The position numbers and the translations under genes were made by a program. The notes beneath the pieces were generated by a model, which was given only the letters and a program-made list of their open reading frames with translations, was not told the origin of the DNA and ran no database searches. Shown here in pieces: positions 23,643 through 34,740 of a stretch of DNA of 64,000 nucleotides (position 1 is the stretch's first letter; each line of letters starts with the position of its first letter). The stretch lies in contig OZ026850.1 of assembly GCA_964023205.1 (NCBI GenBank), positions 1,076,368 to 1,140,367 of the forward strand, given 5' to 3'. The stretch is from Lutraria lutraria. Taxonomy: Eukaryota; Mollusca; Bivalvia; Venerida; Mactridae.

Positions 23643-24365
23643 ATGAGCAAAAACGGAAACAAAACGAAGCAAGTTCACGGAACAGCTCCGAGGAGATCCG
23701 AATATGATGATGGAATTCTGCGTAGCAACCAGAGAACCGGAAATAGACTTAAAATGGATATGCACTATTACGACCGAGCACAGAAAGTAATAATGAAAGA
23801 CTTAGGTAAAGAAAGTTTGTTACTACAAAACAAACTGGATAGTGATCGAAAAACGCTTTCTCTCGGACTTTATGGTTCGAAACTTGGGATGACGTCATCA
23901 AAAACTAATACGAAATACACACCTACGTCACCGATGGGACATGTGACGTCATCAAAGCCATTTAAAGCATCATCCATGACATCGCACAGTCGTGTTGAAA
24001 CAAAATTCCCATGGGACAAGGAATCTATTGACAATTCTGACAAAGAGACATCAGTGTCCATAAATTCCTCTCCTCAGCACATGTCAAAGAACGCCATGAG
24101 GTTTAAAACGCCCACACCGTCTGCGTATTCAACGCGAGGTCAGCCAGACGACTTTTTAGCAAGTATTTTAAATGACGCCATAAATGACGAATTACTTTAT
24201 ACACAACGAACGGATATGACGTCACAGTATAAAATCGAAACACCAAAACCACAGTCTTCCAGACGAAAGTCGAAGACACCCAGACGATCGTTGGCTACTC
24301 CATTAAATGACTCTATTGCGAACGCTTTGATGACCGCCGGAGAATCTGACGAAGTGTTATATTAG
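23643..24365 (+). CDS. intronless 240-aa hypothetical protein with C-terminal LNDxIxxxL repeats
   Basis: I do not recognise the family. The frame is open from ATG (aattATGa) to TAG and reads like real protein: Lys/Ser/Thr-rich, no signal peptide, no membrane segment. The N-terminal part has YDDGILRSNQRTGNRLKMDM and a helix (YYDRAQKVIMKDLGKESLLL). The middle is low-complexity Ser/Thr. The C-terminal third holds two related short repeats, DFLASILNDAINDELLY (about residues 171-187) and TPLNDSIANALMTAGESDEV (220-239), each after an Arg/Pro-rich SP/TP patch (TPRRS, SRRKSKTPRRS) that could be phosphorylated. It could be a cytoskeletal or signalling adaptor; I have no basis to choose. Confidence 0.65.
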   Translation: MSKNGNKTKQVHGTAPRRSEYDDGILRSNQRTGNRLKMDMHYYDRAQKVIMKDLGKESLLLQNKLDSDRKTLSLGLYGSKLGMTSSKTNTKYTPTSPMGHVTSSKPFKASSMTSHSRVETKFPWDKESIDNSDKETSVSINSSPQHMSKNAMRFKTPTPSAYSTRGQPDDFLASILNDAINDELLYTQRTDMTSQYKIETPKPQSSRRKSKTPRRSLATPLNDSIANALMTAGESDEVLY

Positions 24366-26151
24366 ATCTACAGTTTTAAATTTTAGAATGCTAGTGTATT
24401 ACTCGAGTATTGGTCAGTTAGTTGTGTAAGCTGAACAATTTCATAATACGTTTACTTTTATTGTGTAAACTATATAATGATATTTGTTATTTCAAATGTG
24501 TATTTATGTTTATATGTCTAGTCTGATTTACGAACATCCGAGCACTATACACAGGTGGCAATTAACACACGGACGGTGTCTCATTATTTATCATCGAAGC
24601 CAACCTGATACAAAATAATTCACAAAAATTATAGCCTGCTTCAAGAAATGATTTTAAACAATACTTTTAGTGAAGTTTGTCCTTGGCATTGTGACGTTTA
24701 AAAATAACTGGAAGAAGTCCGTCTGTTCAACGTCGTTTTCGGATATAGTGTAGTATTCGGATACGGAGGGCTATTTATACGCCCGAACACGCCTTTCTGT
24801 AATATGACAATCTCTGTCCAGAGTGGTCGTTACTTGTCATTCACACAGCTTTGTGTCAATGTATGAAAAATTGTTAAAAAACATGCAACCCAGTCTCCAT
24901 TAGATTCTAACTGATACTGCAATGTATGCTTTTGTTTTCACTAAATGTGCATTTTTGCCATATTTTTTCATGATTTCGACGAACTTTTGCGTTTTGTTTC
25001 CATTTAGGGAATTTGACATAGAAACCACATTACCGATTATAAATAAACACTCCGCCAAGAAATAGTGCGCTTGATAGATAAAAATGTTTTTCTTGTAATT
25101 TATACCATTGTGTGTCTTCAGCGAATTGTACGAAAGGAATTGTTTCAATCAGTTTTAAAACTTATACCATTTGTAACTTTATTTCTTGTTTTACAAGAAT
25201 CTTATAAAATCTGAGACATTGACAGAAATGTGCAGGAGACATAACGAACGATAAATCTGGATAGAGATTAGATATACATAATTATGCATGTATGTTATGA
25301 AATTAATTATTCATGTTCCACTACTGAGCTTGTTAGATATAGTGCAACTGATCATTATACTGTATGGATGTTTGATTGTTATCATAAATATAATTATATT
25401 TGTTGATTTATATATTATAATAAACCACTATCGCAAGACAAGACATCTACTGCCCATCATTTTGAAAGAAATTTACTTCTGAAAAATTACGTAAAATCGA
25501 ACATTTTTTCATAAGTTATTTCCAACTAAAGTTCGAACCTTTAAAATTAGTTTTCGATCATTTTTTGGTAACATGTGTAAGAACTGTATCGATATGTCTT
25601 AATCATAAGGTATTTTGTGTAAGTATTTTAACAGTAGCTAATGCAAAACACTCATAATATTACATTGACGAAAAAAATATTAACAGTTGCATTGAATGTT
25701 CAAGATTACAGTTTGAGAAGTTTCAAAGTCAAACAATATGACAACACGTCACATGACATGCTTCCATTATGACGTCATACGCTATAATCAGTCATGGTGC
25801 ATTAGTAAGAAAAAATCAGCTGTATATTTCTAACTTTTTTACACTGATCAGCGACGGAAGCACTATATTGAAATAATGCACTATCAAATAAGAATGTCTC
25901 CTCGAGCAAACAGGATCACCCTGAAAACAGTTTGTTCAGTTGTTCGTACGTAACAAAATGCAGACACAGTCATAACTTAATACATTTTATTATTATTTCA
26001 AAGTAGTTAATGATATGGTGCAAAAAAGAACAACGATAAAAGTGGAAGACATCTAAATGATGACACATCAAGAGAATAAACACAGGAATTATAGAAATAC
26101 GCATCATGCGCATGCGCACAAGTTACCACAACACGAATACAATCAACAGTT
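24366..26151. other. intergenic, no gene seen
   Basis: AT-rich DNA after the 240-aa gene. AATAAA near 25041 could serve as its polyadenylation signal. Short reverse frames are not convincing. A CATGCGCATGCGCA palindrome lies near 26105. Confidence 0.45.
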
Positions 26152-26219
26152 AAACTGGTTCCCGTTCCACGTTGCAGGGCACCATTGTCTATGTACAGTC
26201 AGACAACGGGAACCAGTTT
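26152..26219 (+). mobile_element. short hairpin MITE family C, copy 1
   Basis: About 68 bp with inverted ends: AAACTGGTTCCCGTT at the left and aacgggaaccagttt at the right. The interior is ccacgttgcagg...tgtacag. It could fold into a stable hairpin in RNA. Confidence 0.85.
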
Positions 26220-26848
26220 CATCAACACCGAATATTAACATAAAATATACGAAATACATAAAAAATTATAACCGGAATTATATGAAAGTTTTTTCCTTCA
26301 TTACAAAGAGAAGCGCTTACCTCCCCTGACAAGATAATGATTACGTACACACGTCAGATAACACGTGACGACAACTATTTAAGCCGGAATGCGGATCATA
26401 TCCGCTATGTATTCAAATCGTTTCTTCATTAAATCAATTTACATTAATCATACTTACATTAAATACTTATTACCATATTCATTACATTACCATATACTTT
26501 TTAATGAATAAAAAGACCTGAAACATCAATTTGACAAAAGTCCCGTCAAAATGTCATTTTGAGAAATTCAGATATCTTAAAGATAAAATTCGTTTTTCAC
26601 GTTTTTTTTTTCTTTGTACACTATAGTACGAGTGTGGTTTTCAACTATGTATTCGAATAATTTTCGTGCAATTACGTATGGGTACGTATGTACACAAAAC
26701 GAACACAATTCATATTACTGGCCAAGGTCCCAACATCAATTTATTACGGTACGAAATACAAAACAAAGGGACGTAAATGTGACTAGACAAATACAAAATC
26801 ACATACACACTGGTTACTTCCCTTGAAATTAAATCCGCCATTAATGTC

Positions 26849-26915
26849 AACTGGTTCTCGGTCCATGTCGCAAAGCACCACAGGCTTTGTACAGACAAGT
26901 CAATGGGAACCAGTT
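26849..26915 (+). mobile_element. short hairpin MITE family C, copy 2
   Basis: aactggttctcggtccatgt at the left, caatgggaaccagttt at the right, with the same ttgtacagacaagt interior as the 53455 copy. Confidence 0.85.
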
Positions 26916-27295
26916 TACCATTAATCAATTTCTGTGCAGAGTTGTCGTTCCTTGTCATGTATTTCTGTCAACGTATCAACCACGTGATTAGAGCTCCTTA
27001 TTTTCCATCTGATACTCAAAGGCACGTTTTATGTATATGTTGTCATAATCGGTCGCAATCACATATAAAACGTCTCCATTTTGTTTCCACTTAATTAAGC
27101 CATTTCATTTTGTACTCTAAATACCGAAAAATGAATAAACTTGTTCCGTTGAGAAATATTGCGCTTGATAAAACATATTTGCTCAGAATTTATTGCAAAT
27201 TATACCAATCTTTGTCTCAAAAGTATTAAACAATAGAAATTGGTCGACTGAGTTAAATAATCAAATTACTGAAGGTGCTCATCGCATTACAACAC

Positions 27296-27400
27296 GAAAC
27301 TGGAACTGATTTAACAATTGCATGGCGGATGTAGAAGAAACGTAGTGCTTTGGTCTACATAAAAATTCATGCGCACCGGTCGAGTGACAGCTATCGATTG
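27296..27400 (-). repeat. dispersed repeat D, partial
   Basis: Contains gaactgatttaacaattgca, tggcggatgtagaagaaacg, aaaaattcatgcgc and gagtgacagctatcg. Same family as 36313, 39239, 41618, 46536 and 54588. Confidence 0.7.
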
Positions 27401-27803
27401 TTTTATAATAATCTTGTAGAAGCCGAGACGTTAACAGATGATGTTTCCGAGAAATAACGAACGACAACTCTGGAGAAAGATTGCAGATAAATGATTAGTC
27501 TAGTTAAATGACCAAAAAAATATTACGACATCAAATTAATTTTCAGTCTATTTACAATAAATAAGTAAAAAAGAAAGTTTACAAGTAATTGATTGATAAA
27601 ACAACACAATAAAAATGGCAGAATGTCACACAAGAAAAATTGACGTCACTTCCGGTGCCCGGGGCTACATGTTTAAACGATAATGTTTCCAAAGTAACGT
27701 TTTGACAAAATGTGATCAAATCTTATTTGTTTGTTTCTTTGAGAAACATACTCACGTATACAAACCATTCACCACTTCTAACACAATCGTAAATTTCGAC
27801 CTA

Positions 27804-28016
27804 TCATCGATATTTATGAGTATGTTTACAATATCGAGGAATAAATTTTCCACGCGAGTCCGTCTCCTTTTCAGTTTTTTCGCCTTCGTCTTTATCCGGA
27901 CATTTGTACCCCAATGGGCATGCGCACAGGAAGTTGTAGCCTGCAACGATTTCCTCTTCACCCATTTCGGTGACATAAATTTTTGCACACGGAGATTTTT
28001 CTAGAGTACATTCCGG
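27804..28016 (-). CDS. exon 4 of the Cys-rich gene (terminal)
   Basis: Acceptor ttttatttttcag. Codes PECTLEKSPCAKIYV...NFLCACPLGYKCPDKDE, a charged loop, then IPRYCKHTHKYR and TGA; six cysteines. Forward frames over it are shadows. Confidence 0.78.
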   Translation of the reverse strand, partial: PECTLEKSPCAKIYVTEMGEEEIVAGYNFLCACPLGYKCPDKDEGEKTEKETDSRGKFIPRYCKHTHKYR

Positions 28017-30514
28017 CTGAAAAATAAAATTTTGTGTTGACAATACTGGTCAAAACTGCCTTTTCCTCAAATCCACAGTAACGAGGAAAAATCAATGAAT
28101 TCGCTAAAGTTTGCATAAATGAACCTCAAACTAAGTCAGTTTTCAGTTTCCTAAACGTGAATGGCTTGGCAGTGATGACGTAACGTGTCTTTTGTATATT
28201 AGCCTTTTCGTAAAGCTAGCCATTTCACATTGAGACTGGATAAGGGCATGCAAAGTTGGATCTTTTGAATACAGTATTGTCTTTATCGTTCAATTGATCG
28301 GATATGCCTTATTTTTCTTTGATGGTGAGACAAATGTACATGTGAAGCTTTTCCCCATAAAATGAGATACAAAATAATGCGTTTTTAAGTAGGGATCGAG
28401 TCATGGTTTATTGATCAAGTCGCAAAACAGTACGTAATAAGGACAAGAAATATTGTCATTCATTCCCAATTTGCTGACAAAAACCAAAGACTTATACTAT
28501 ACATGTGTTATTGTTTTGTACAATGGCCTTTACAGAAACTAACCTTCTCGCAAAAGTATTCGTAAATCCATTGTCCCGTGTTGTTGTTGTTTTTGTATGT
28601 ATGGTGGCGCCACCATCCCAATAGTTGATACATCTTGTCTGGGCATGCACAGCGAGCATCTCTAATATGCGGATTCCAGTCTCCCATGGTTGTTGCCATG
28701 GTAACAGCCAATTCACCGCGTTCACATTCTTGCTTTGGTATAATGGGGATACAAAACTTGTATTGTACTATTTTATCCGCTGTAATAAATAAAAATAATA
28801 AAAATATTTTATTATTAACTTATTTACAGTATTAAGTAACGGACAGACTCGCTTAATATCTAGATCACGTGATCAAAACTGATGTCGGGTCTACTATCGT
28901 TACAGTCTCAAAACATTTTAATATAGAGCAAATTTTTAAGAGAAGAATCGTAGACAGTAAAAAAATATTATTTGCAATGTTGTCAAATATCTGTCAGCTG
29001 TGCCTTATGGTGTGAACATTGGTTAAACTTTATCACTGGGTGAAACTTTATCACTGGGTGAAACTTTATCACTGGGTGAAACTTTATCACTGGGTGAAAC
29101 TTGAAGTTAGGCGGAGAGGTTAACCAGATATTAACCAGAAATAAACTTGATGGCTGCCTTTCTTGAACCAAACCCAAGTGGACCTCGGTATTTCAAATGA
29201 GCTAATATAGACAAACAGACGATCCGTATGGCTTAAATACCAATATCAGATGCAAGGACTTATACCAGATATTATATTAACCAAAATGTAATAAAATCAC
29301 TTTACCCAAAGCTTACCCAAATTTTCGACCTAACCATTTATAAAATCTAGGCTATGTTTATTTTTATACAATTAGATGCAGGAGTTAAAAGATGCTCAAC
29401 GTGTACTTAGATAATTCACCTCTATTATAATGTTGCCACGATAAGGACTGTTCATCTTTAGTCCACGCATGATTACATCCGGGACACTGGCAATATGGAC
29501 CTTCGTTCACGTCTGTACCATCCGGGTACTTCATCAATGATGTGCAGACATGTGCATTGGACTTACATTGCGGTTTCACTTTATTCGACTGCAAAAGAAG
29601 CATAGAATGGTGTACAATGCACGAGTATACTCACGTGACGCAATATTGGCAGGTTTTAGTCGAGTCTGGCCTAGATTTGAGTACCCGATCGATTTGACCC
29701 ATCAAAGGTCATCTGACTTATCAAAATGTTGGCTTACGGAAGAATATGAGAAAGTCCACTCATTTGTCATTTGAAACGTTCTTAAAACCATATAATTATA
29801 ATTAATTGCAGCACAGATAAAAATTCATTTAATATGGCAAGTATTTTTTTTCAGTATTATGACTTATCTATTAGGCTGGATTTACTTTGGTTCCTTTCTT
29901 TAACTAATTTCCAAATAAAACAGAAACCAGTTGTGGGTTTGAAAGAAATAAACATTTAATCAAATATCCACGAAAACTTTATTACGTATCAACCATGATA
30001 TTACATAAAGGGACTTACCCATAGATAAACAATAATACTGAAAAAATATAGGTAGTTACATAACATAGTAATTTTGTTAATTATTAAACAAATGCTATTA
30101 TGATACAGCACTACATTATTCAGACTGAAAAAAAAACAGTCAAGCGGCAATTTGAAATAGTTAACAAATAATAGTAAAACCTCTGAAATCCGGACCCCTT
30201 CCGGACTTGGCCAAAAGTCCGTTTTTCTGAGAATTCCGGTTTTCAGAGAATTTTGGAAAAAATCCGAAAATAATGGGACTTGAAAAAATCGTCCGATTTT
30301 CAGAGAATTTCGTCTTTTCTGGGAGTCCGGATGTCAAGGGTTTTAATGTATACTGAATATAGAACATGATACAACGAACGGACGGACGGATTCACGAGAT
30401 ATCGCTTGAATGAAACGAATAAAAAATGAAATGAATACTTACAAAATCCACAGCAGACGTTGTATGTAGAATATGACAAACAATAATCAATGAGAGCGAG
30501 ATGTAGTCTAACAT
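27804..30514 (-). CDS. secreted 229-aa cysteine-rich protein, four exons
   Basis: Exons on the minus strand: 30514-30443, 29588-29420, 28779-28544, 28016-27804. All borders are GT/AG, phases 0, 1, 0, total 690 nt including TGA. Exon 1 is a signal peptide (MLDYISLSLIIVCHILHTTS then AVDF). The mature chain has 16 cysteines in three exon-bounded modules, each holding CxC followed by P (YCQCPGC, RCACPDK, LCACPLGYKCP). Spacing such as KFC...QEC and the final YC suggests about eight disulfides. The family is not certain. The layout recalls an invertebrate family of secreted Cys-rich proteins that databases label by a centipede venom member (SLPTX11-like), which is found in many non-venomous animals, so no toxic role is implied. 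Confidence 0.78.
28544..28779 (-). CDS. exon 3 of the Cys-rich gene
   Basis: Acceptor tttatttattacag, donor GAGAAG|GTTAGT. Codes YKFCIPIIPKQECERGELAV ... RDARCACPDKMYQLLGWW ... YEYFCEK; five cysteines and an unusual Asn-rich stretch (KNNNNTG). Confidence 0.78.
29030..29102. repeat. 18-bp tandem repeat, about 4 units, in intron 2
   Basis: Four near-identical copies of gggtgaaactttatcact between exons 2 and 3 of the Cys-rich gene. Confidence 0.9.
29420..29588 (-). CDS. exon 2 of the Cys-rich gene
   Basis: Acceptor cttcttttgcag, donor AGAG|GTGAAT. Codes SNKVKPQCKSNAHVCTSL...GPYCQCPGCNHAW; five cysteines. Confidence 0.75.
30172..30347 (+). mobile_element. MITE family F (AGTAAAACC...CCGGA type), intron copy
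   Basis: Left end agtaaaacctctgaaatccg, right end gtccggatgtcaagggtttt. Same family as 62345-62516. Lies in intron 1 of the Cys-rich gene. Confidence 0.75.
30443..30514 (-). CDS. exon 1 of the Cys-rich gene: signal peptide
   Basis: Codes 24 residues from ATG: a short polar start, a hydrophobic core ISLSLIIVCHIL and small residues TTSA before likely cleavage. Donor TTTT|GTAAGT. Confidence 0.7.
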
Positions 30515-31169
30515 GGCTGATCCCAAAATATTTCTCCTAGAACCTCTGGTACGTTGAAATAAAACTTGAGGCAATGAAAGCTAATATAAACATCCAGAAA
30601 TAACCATATCGAAGGATGATCACGTCTTTATTATTTCACTAGTACGATTCTTTGTCCAAATCTTCGATCAGGATTACACGATTATGTCTCTCTTTGGTCC
30701 GTTTCACGCGCTGCTCAATGCAAGAGTTTATAGGAAAATCAATACTTAGTTGTTCTGTACAAAATGTTCCATTTACGTCGTATCCTAGCAGCGCTTTTCA
30801 AATCAATATCAATTTCTGGACTTCATTGAACCGTTACAATATTTACACACTTTGTTCCTTAGTATAAAATATTGGTATAAATAGATTCCAGTTGTCGATC
30901 TGTCAAAAGTTGTTCATTCAATTCTATTCTGTTTATTCGATACGGACAGTGCATCTTTCTGAGACGCATCGATTTCTATAAATGGACTATAATAATTAAT
31001 GCGCATAGCATTTCATTATGTACAATGGGTTTAATGCAGTTTTTCCAACCATATCTTAGTTATATACGGCGACTGTTTCACCTAAACAGTTTTCCTGGAC
31101 GGTATTCTAACCAGTACTAACTTATATCCTTCCATAAGGAGCCGATAACTTCTACACATATGGAGGAAA

Positions 31170-31506
31170 ATCGACATTTTTTGTCAAACAACTTGGTTCT
31201 ATTTCAATGGGAACTTGATGCCCGTTTATCAATCGATCGCGAACAATAAACATGTTTGAACGTCTATCATTCTGAGAACGATTCTTGAAAACGAGTGCCT
31301 AGTGTTGAAAAAGAAGTGACCGGAAACCACATGACCATAATTTGTAACCCTACACTTATGTACTTATGTACCGGAGCAATCGTAACTTCTCGGGCATTTT
31401 CCATAACTGAGAAATACGCACTTTTCTTTAGACAAACGGCGAAGAGTTCCGATTGATGTACGAGGCGTATTTCTCAGTGACGGAAATGCCCGAGTAGTCA
31501 CGATTG
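31170..31506 (+). mobile_element. MITE family B long form, 5'-truncated, with nested short copy
   Basis: Matches the 60164-60512 element over gtttatcaatcg, gagtgcctagtg, gaccggaaaccacatgacc and its right end (gaggcgtatttctcagtgac ... gattg). A 79-bp short copy (31377-31455, caatcgtaacttctcggg to gagttccgattg) interrupts it near the right end. Confidence 0.75.
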
Positions 31507-31904
31507 ATGTATGCAGTTAAGTCCGGAAATAATTCTATCTTTACTAAACACGCCAATGAAAGTTCAATATTCTATAATGTCTTCTTGGTAAGGTATTATT
31601 CAGAAAAATTTGATTTGAGTCTGTTATTTTAAAATTTGATTGTTGACTCAAACGAAAAATGGAGTTCTGAGACTTAATTTGTCTGCCATGTTCAACATGT
31701 TCTTAGTAAAAGACACAAAATTTCTAGACAGAAAAAACACTTGAGTCCATTATTGAGTTTCTACTAGCTGTTAAGGGAGATCACTGTGTTGGAGATTGCC
31801 TTCGTATTTTTAACAGTTACCTCCCTTCCTGAATTTTAACGTGCGCTTGAGTCCTGTTTTTTTATGATAATATGAATTATAAAAAATTATAAGTGAGTAT
31901 AAGA

Positions 31905-32170
31905 TTCGGATCATCATCATCATTATAATAATTACCACCACGACCCCACCCACTGTCATCATTATTACTAACAAATTCACCACCAGCATCATCATCACCA
32001 CCATCATCAGCATCAGCATTATCATCAATATCACTTCCACCACATACACCATCACTATCATCATCATCAAAACTATAACCACCACCAACAGCAGCAACAA
32101 CACAACCATCATCATCTCTAACACCATCAACACCACCACCATCATCATCAAAACGATCATCATCAAAATC
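31905..32170. repeat. ATC/CAC-rich trinucleotide microsatellite
   Basis: Imperfect (atc)n/(cac)n repeats. The reverse frames read as Met/Val- or Asp-rich low-complexity strings and are not genes. Confidence 0.85.
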
Positions 32171-32773
32171 ATATAATATTTTACACCAGAATGTTTTACG
32201 GGTACGGAATTGTAAGAATGTTTCCTTCCAATAAAATACACGGACCTGATAAGTTGCATTCATGCATTAGACACCTACAGGTAAATCTATATAACACGAA
32301 TTAAAACTTAAAAACAGAACTATATCCTGGCGCGAATGATTGTCAAACAGTAGGTGAATCATTATACGATTGTAATAGAACATTACAGACCCCGCTGTGC
32401 ACGTGATGTTAATATCATTTTTATCACCATCGATACAAGATAATTTAGATGAAAAATTGAAAATGCTCAGCACGATCGTAGTGTTGGTTTTTATGTAACT
32501 GATATCAGTTCATATAAATAGCATGGTGGATAAGTGTTGTGTAATCATAGTACTATCTTATCCAAATTGTGAACCAGAAATCTTCCAATATTTTGCCTCA
32601 CGGCAGAGGTTTGAACTTCATCTAAGATAATTAAGTTAATCGACAACAACGATATCGTTAAAACATAATTAAGCCAAACATGTTTCACGTTCTAAATTCA
32701 AAGTTAACTACATGTAGTTGTAAAGCAATTAGACTTTTTATGCGCGTCTCATTAAGCATCACTGCAAGACGGA
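32171..32773. other. intergenic, nothing recognised
   Basis: Unique-looking AT-rich sequence between two trinucleotide tracts. Only short chance open frames. Confidence 0.45.
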
Positions 32774-32973
32774 CTTGTTGATGTTGATGATGATGATTGT
32801 GATGGTAATAATGATGATAATGATGATGATGGTGATGATGATGTTGATGGTGATGATGTTGGTGGTGGTGGTGATGATGGTGATGATGATGTTGATGATG
32901 ATGATGATGATGTTGATGATGATGATGATGGTGGTGGTGGTGATGATGGTGATGATGATGTTGATGATGATGT

Positions 32974-33011
<38 letters not shown>

Positions 33012-33281
33012 GTGGTGGTGGCGATGATGGTGATGTTGATGATGATGATGGTGGTGGTGGTGATGATGATGTTGATGATGGTGGTGGTGGCGATGATGGT
33101 GATGTTGATGATGATGATGGTGGTGGTGGTGGTGATGATGGTGGTGGTGGTGATGATGGTGATGATGATGTTGATGATGATGATGATGATGATGGTAATG
33201 ATGATGGTGGTGGTGGTGATGATGATGATGATGTTGATGGTGATGATGATGGTGGTGGTGGTGATGATGGTGATGATGATG

Positions 33282-33312
<31 letters not shown>

Positions 33313-33543
33313 TGGTGGTGGCGATGATGGTGATGTTGATGATGATGGTGGTGGTGATGGTGATGATGATGTTGATGATGATGGTGGTGATGGTGATGTT
33401 GATGATGATGATGATGATGATGCTGGTGGCGATGATGGTGATGATGATGATGTTGATGGTGATGATGATGATGGTGGTGGTGGCGATGATGGTGATGTTG
33501 ATGGTGATGATGATGGTGGTGGTGATGGTGATGATGATGTTGT

Positions 33544-33575
<32 letters not shown>

Positions 33576-33675
33576 TTGTTGATGATGATGGTGATGATGA
33601 TGATGGTGGTGGTGGCGATGATGGTGATGTTGATGGTGATGATGGTGGTGGTGGCGATGTTGATAATGATGATGA
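32774..33675. repeat. GAT/GGT trinucleotide microsatellite, about 900 bp
   Basis: Almost pure in-phase (gatgat)(ggtggt)(gtt) triplets with recurring longer motifs such as gatgatgatggtggtggtgg. Both strands stay open for over 300 codons (Met/Val on one, Ser/Pro on the other) simply because the triplets lack stops. Confidence 0.97.
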
Positions 33676-34246
33676 TTGCTTATTTCGAGTCAACATTATG
33701 TATATAGTAGCAAATTCTTAAATCCCTCGGATGATAAGTAAATATAGTTGATGTATATCAGGTTTTGGCAGCTGATTTCTGATCATACAATTGTGTTATC
33801 TGTAAAACATTTTGCACAACAACGTGTATGCATGTCTGTGCATGTAATTTCAACGTTAAATAACAATCTATGCTGCATAAATAACTCCCATAAGAAACAG
33901 AAAGTATTTATATAACTATATGTTCAAAGTACGTTTTTATTCTTTATACAAAACATATACAATCAAACACTAAGGAAAGACAAATTATGGACTTTAGTAA
34001 CAGGTGCCCGTAATTCGAAGGTCACTTTGCTCAAAATGGCCAATTATGGCTTTAAAGAATGGCTTTTGTTCACAGAATGACCATTGTTAAGAGGTAGCCG
34101 CTAACACAGAATTGACTGTCGGTCTGATCAATTTATCCACTAATGAACTAGGAAGGAACATAATCAGACTAAATCATAATTAAACTAATACTTATATTTA
34201 TTCAGAGGTAAACATTACTGTTTTAGTGACTCAACACTTGTCAATT
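33676..34246. other. intergenic, no gene
   Basis: No supported feature; a short stretch near 34030-34110 recalls the ends of MITE family G but is degraded. Confidence 0.4.
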
Positions 34247-34249
34247 CAC

Positions 34250-34740
34250 AGATAATCTCCGTTATCAGATAGCCTCGTTTCCAAGATGGTCACCATTTTC
34301 AGGTAGCCTCGTTTCCAAGATGGTCACCATTTTCAGGTAGCCTCGTTTCCAAGATGGTCACCATTTTCAGGTCGCCTCGTTTCCAAGATTGTCACCATTT
34401 TCAGGTAGACTCGTTTCCACAGCGCTACCGTTTTCAGGTATCCTCGTTTCCAATAGTGCTTCCGTTTTCAGGTAGCCTCGTTTCCAAGATGGTCACCATT
34501 TTCAGGTCGCCTCGTTTCCAAGATTGTCACCATTTTCAGGTAGACTCGTTTCCACAGCGCTACCGTTTTCAGGTATCCTCGTTTCCAATAGTGCTTCCGT
34601 TCTTAGGTAGCCTCTCTATATTCAGATAGCCTCGTTTCTATGTTGGTCTCCATTTTCTAGTAGCCTCGTTTCCAAGATAATCTCTTTTCTGAGTTAGCCT
34701 CGTTTCTAAGTTGGTCTTCGTCCACAGATAGTGTCTGATT
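34250..34740. repeat. 34/35-bp minisatellite, about 14 units with a four-unit higher-order block
   Basis: Units read ttcaggtagcctcgtttcca+agatggtcaccat. A block of four variant units (starting ggtcgcctcg near 34371 and again near 34506) is repeated about 135 bp apart. Since 135 is 45 codons, one frame stays open over both blocks, but it has no start context or flanking gene structure. Confidence 0.93.

Noticed and set aside
31810..32263. 149- and 128-residue minus frames rich in Met/Val or Asp/Gly
   Set aside because: Low-complexity translation of an ATC/CAC microsatellite.
32752..33696. 314-residue Ser/Pro-rich frame (minus) and 310-residue Met/Val frame (plus)
   Set aside because: Both are readings of one trinucleotide microsatellite; no flanking gene structure.
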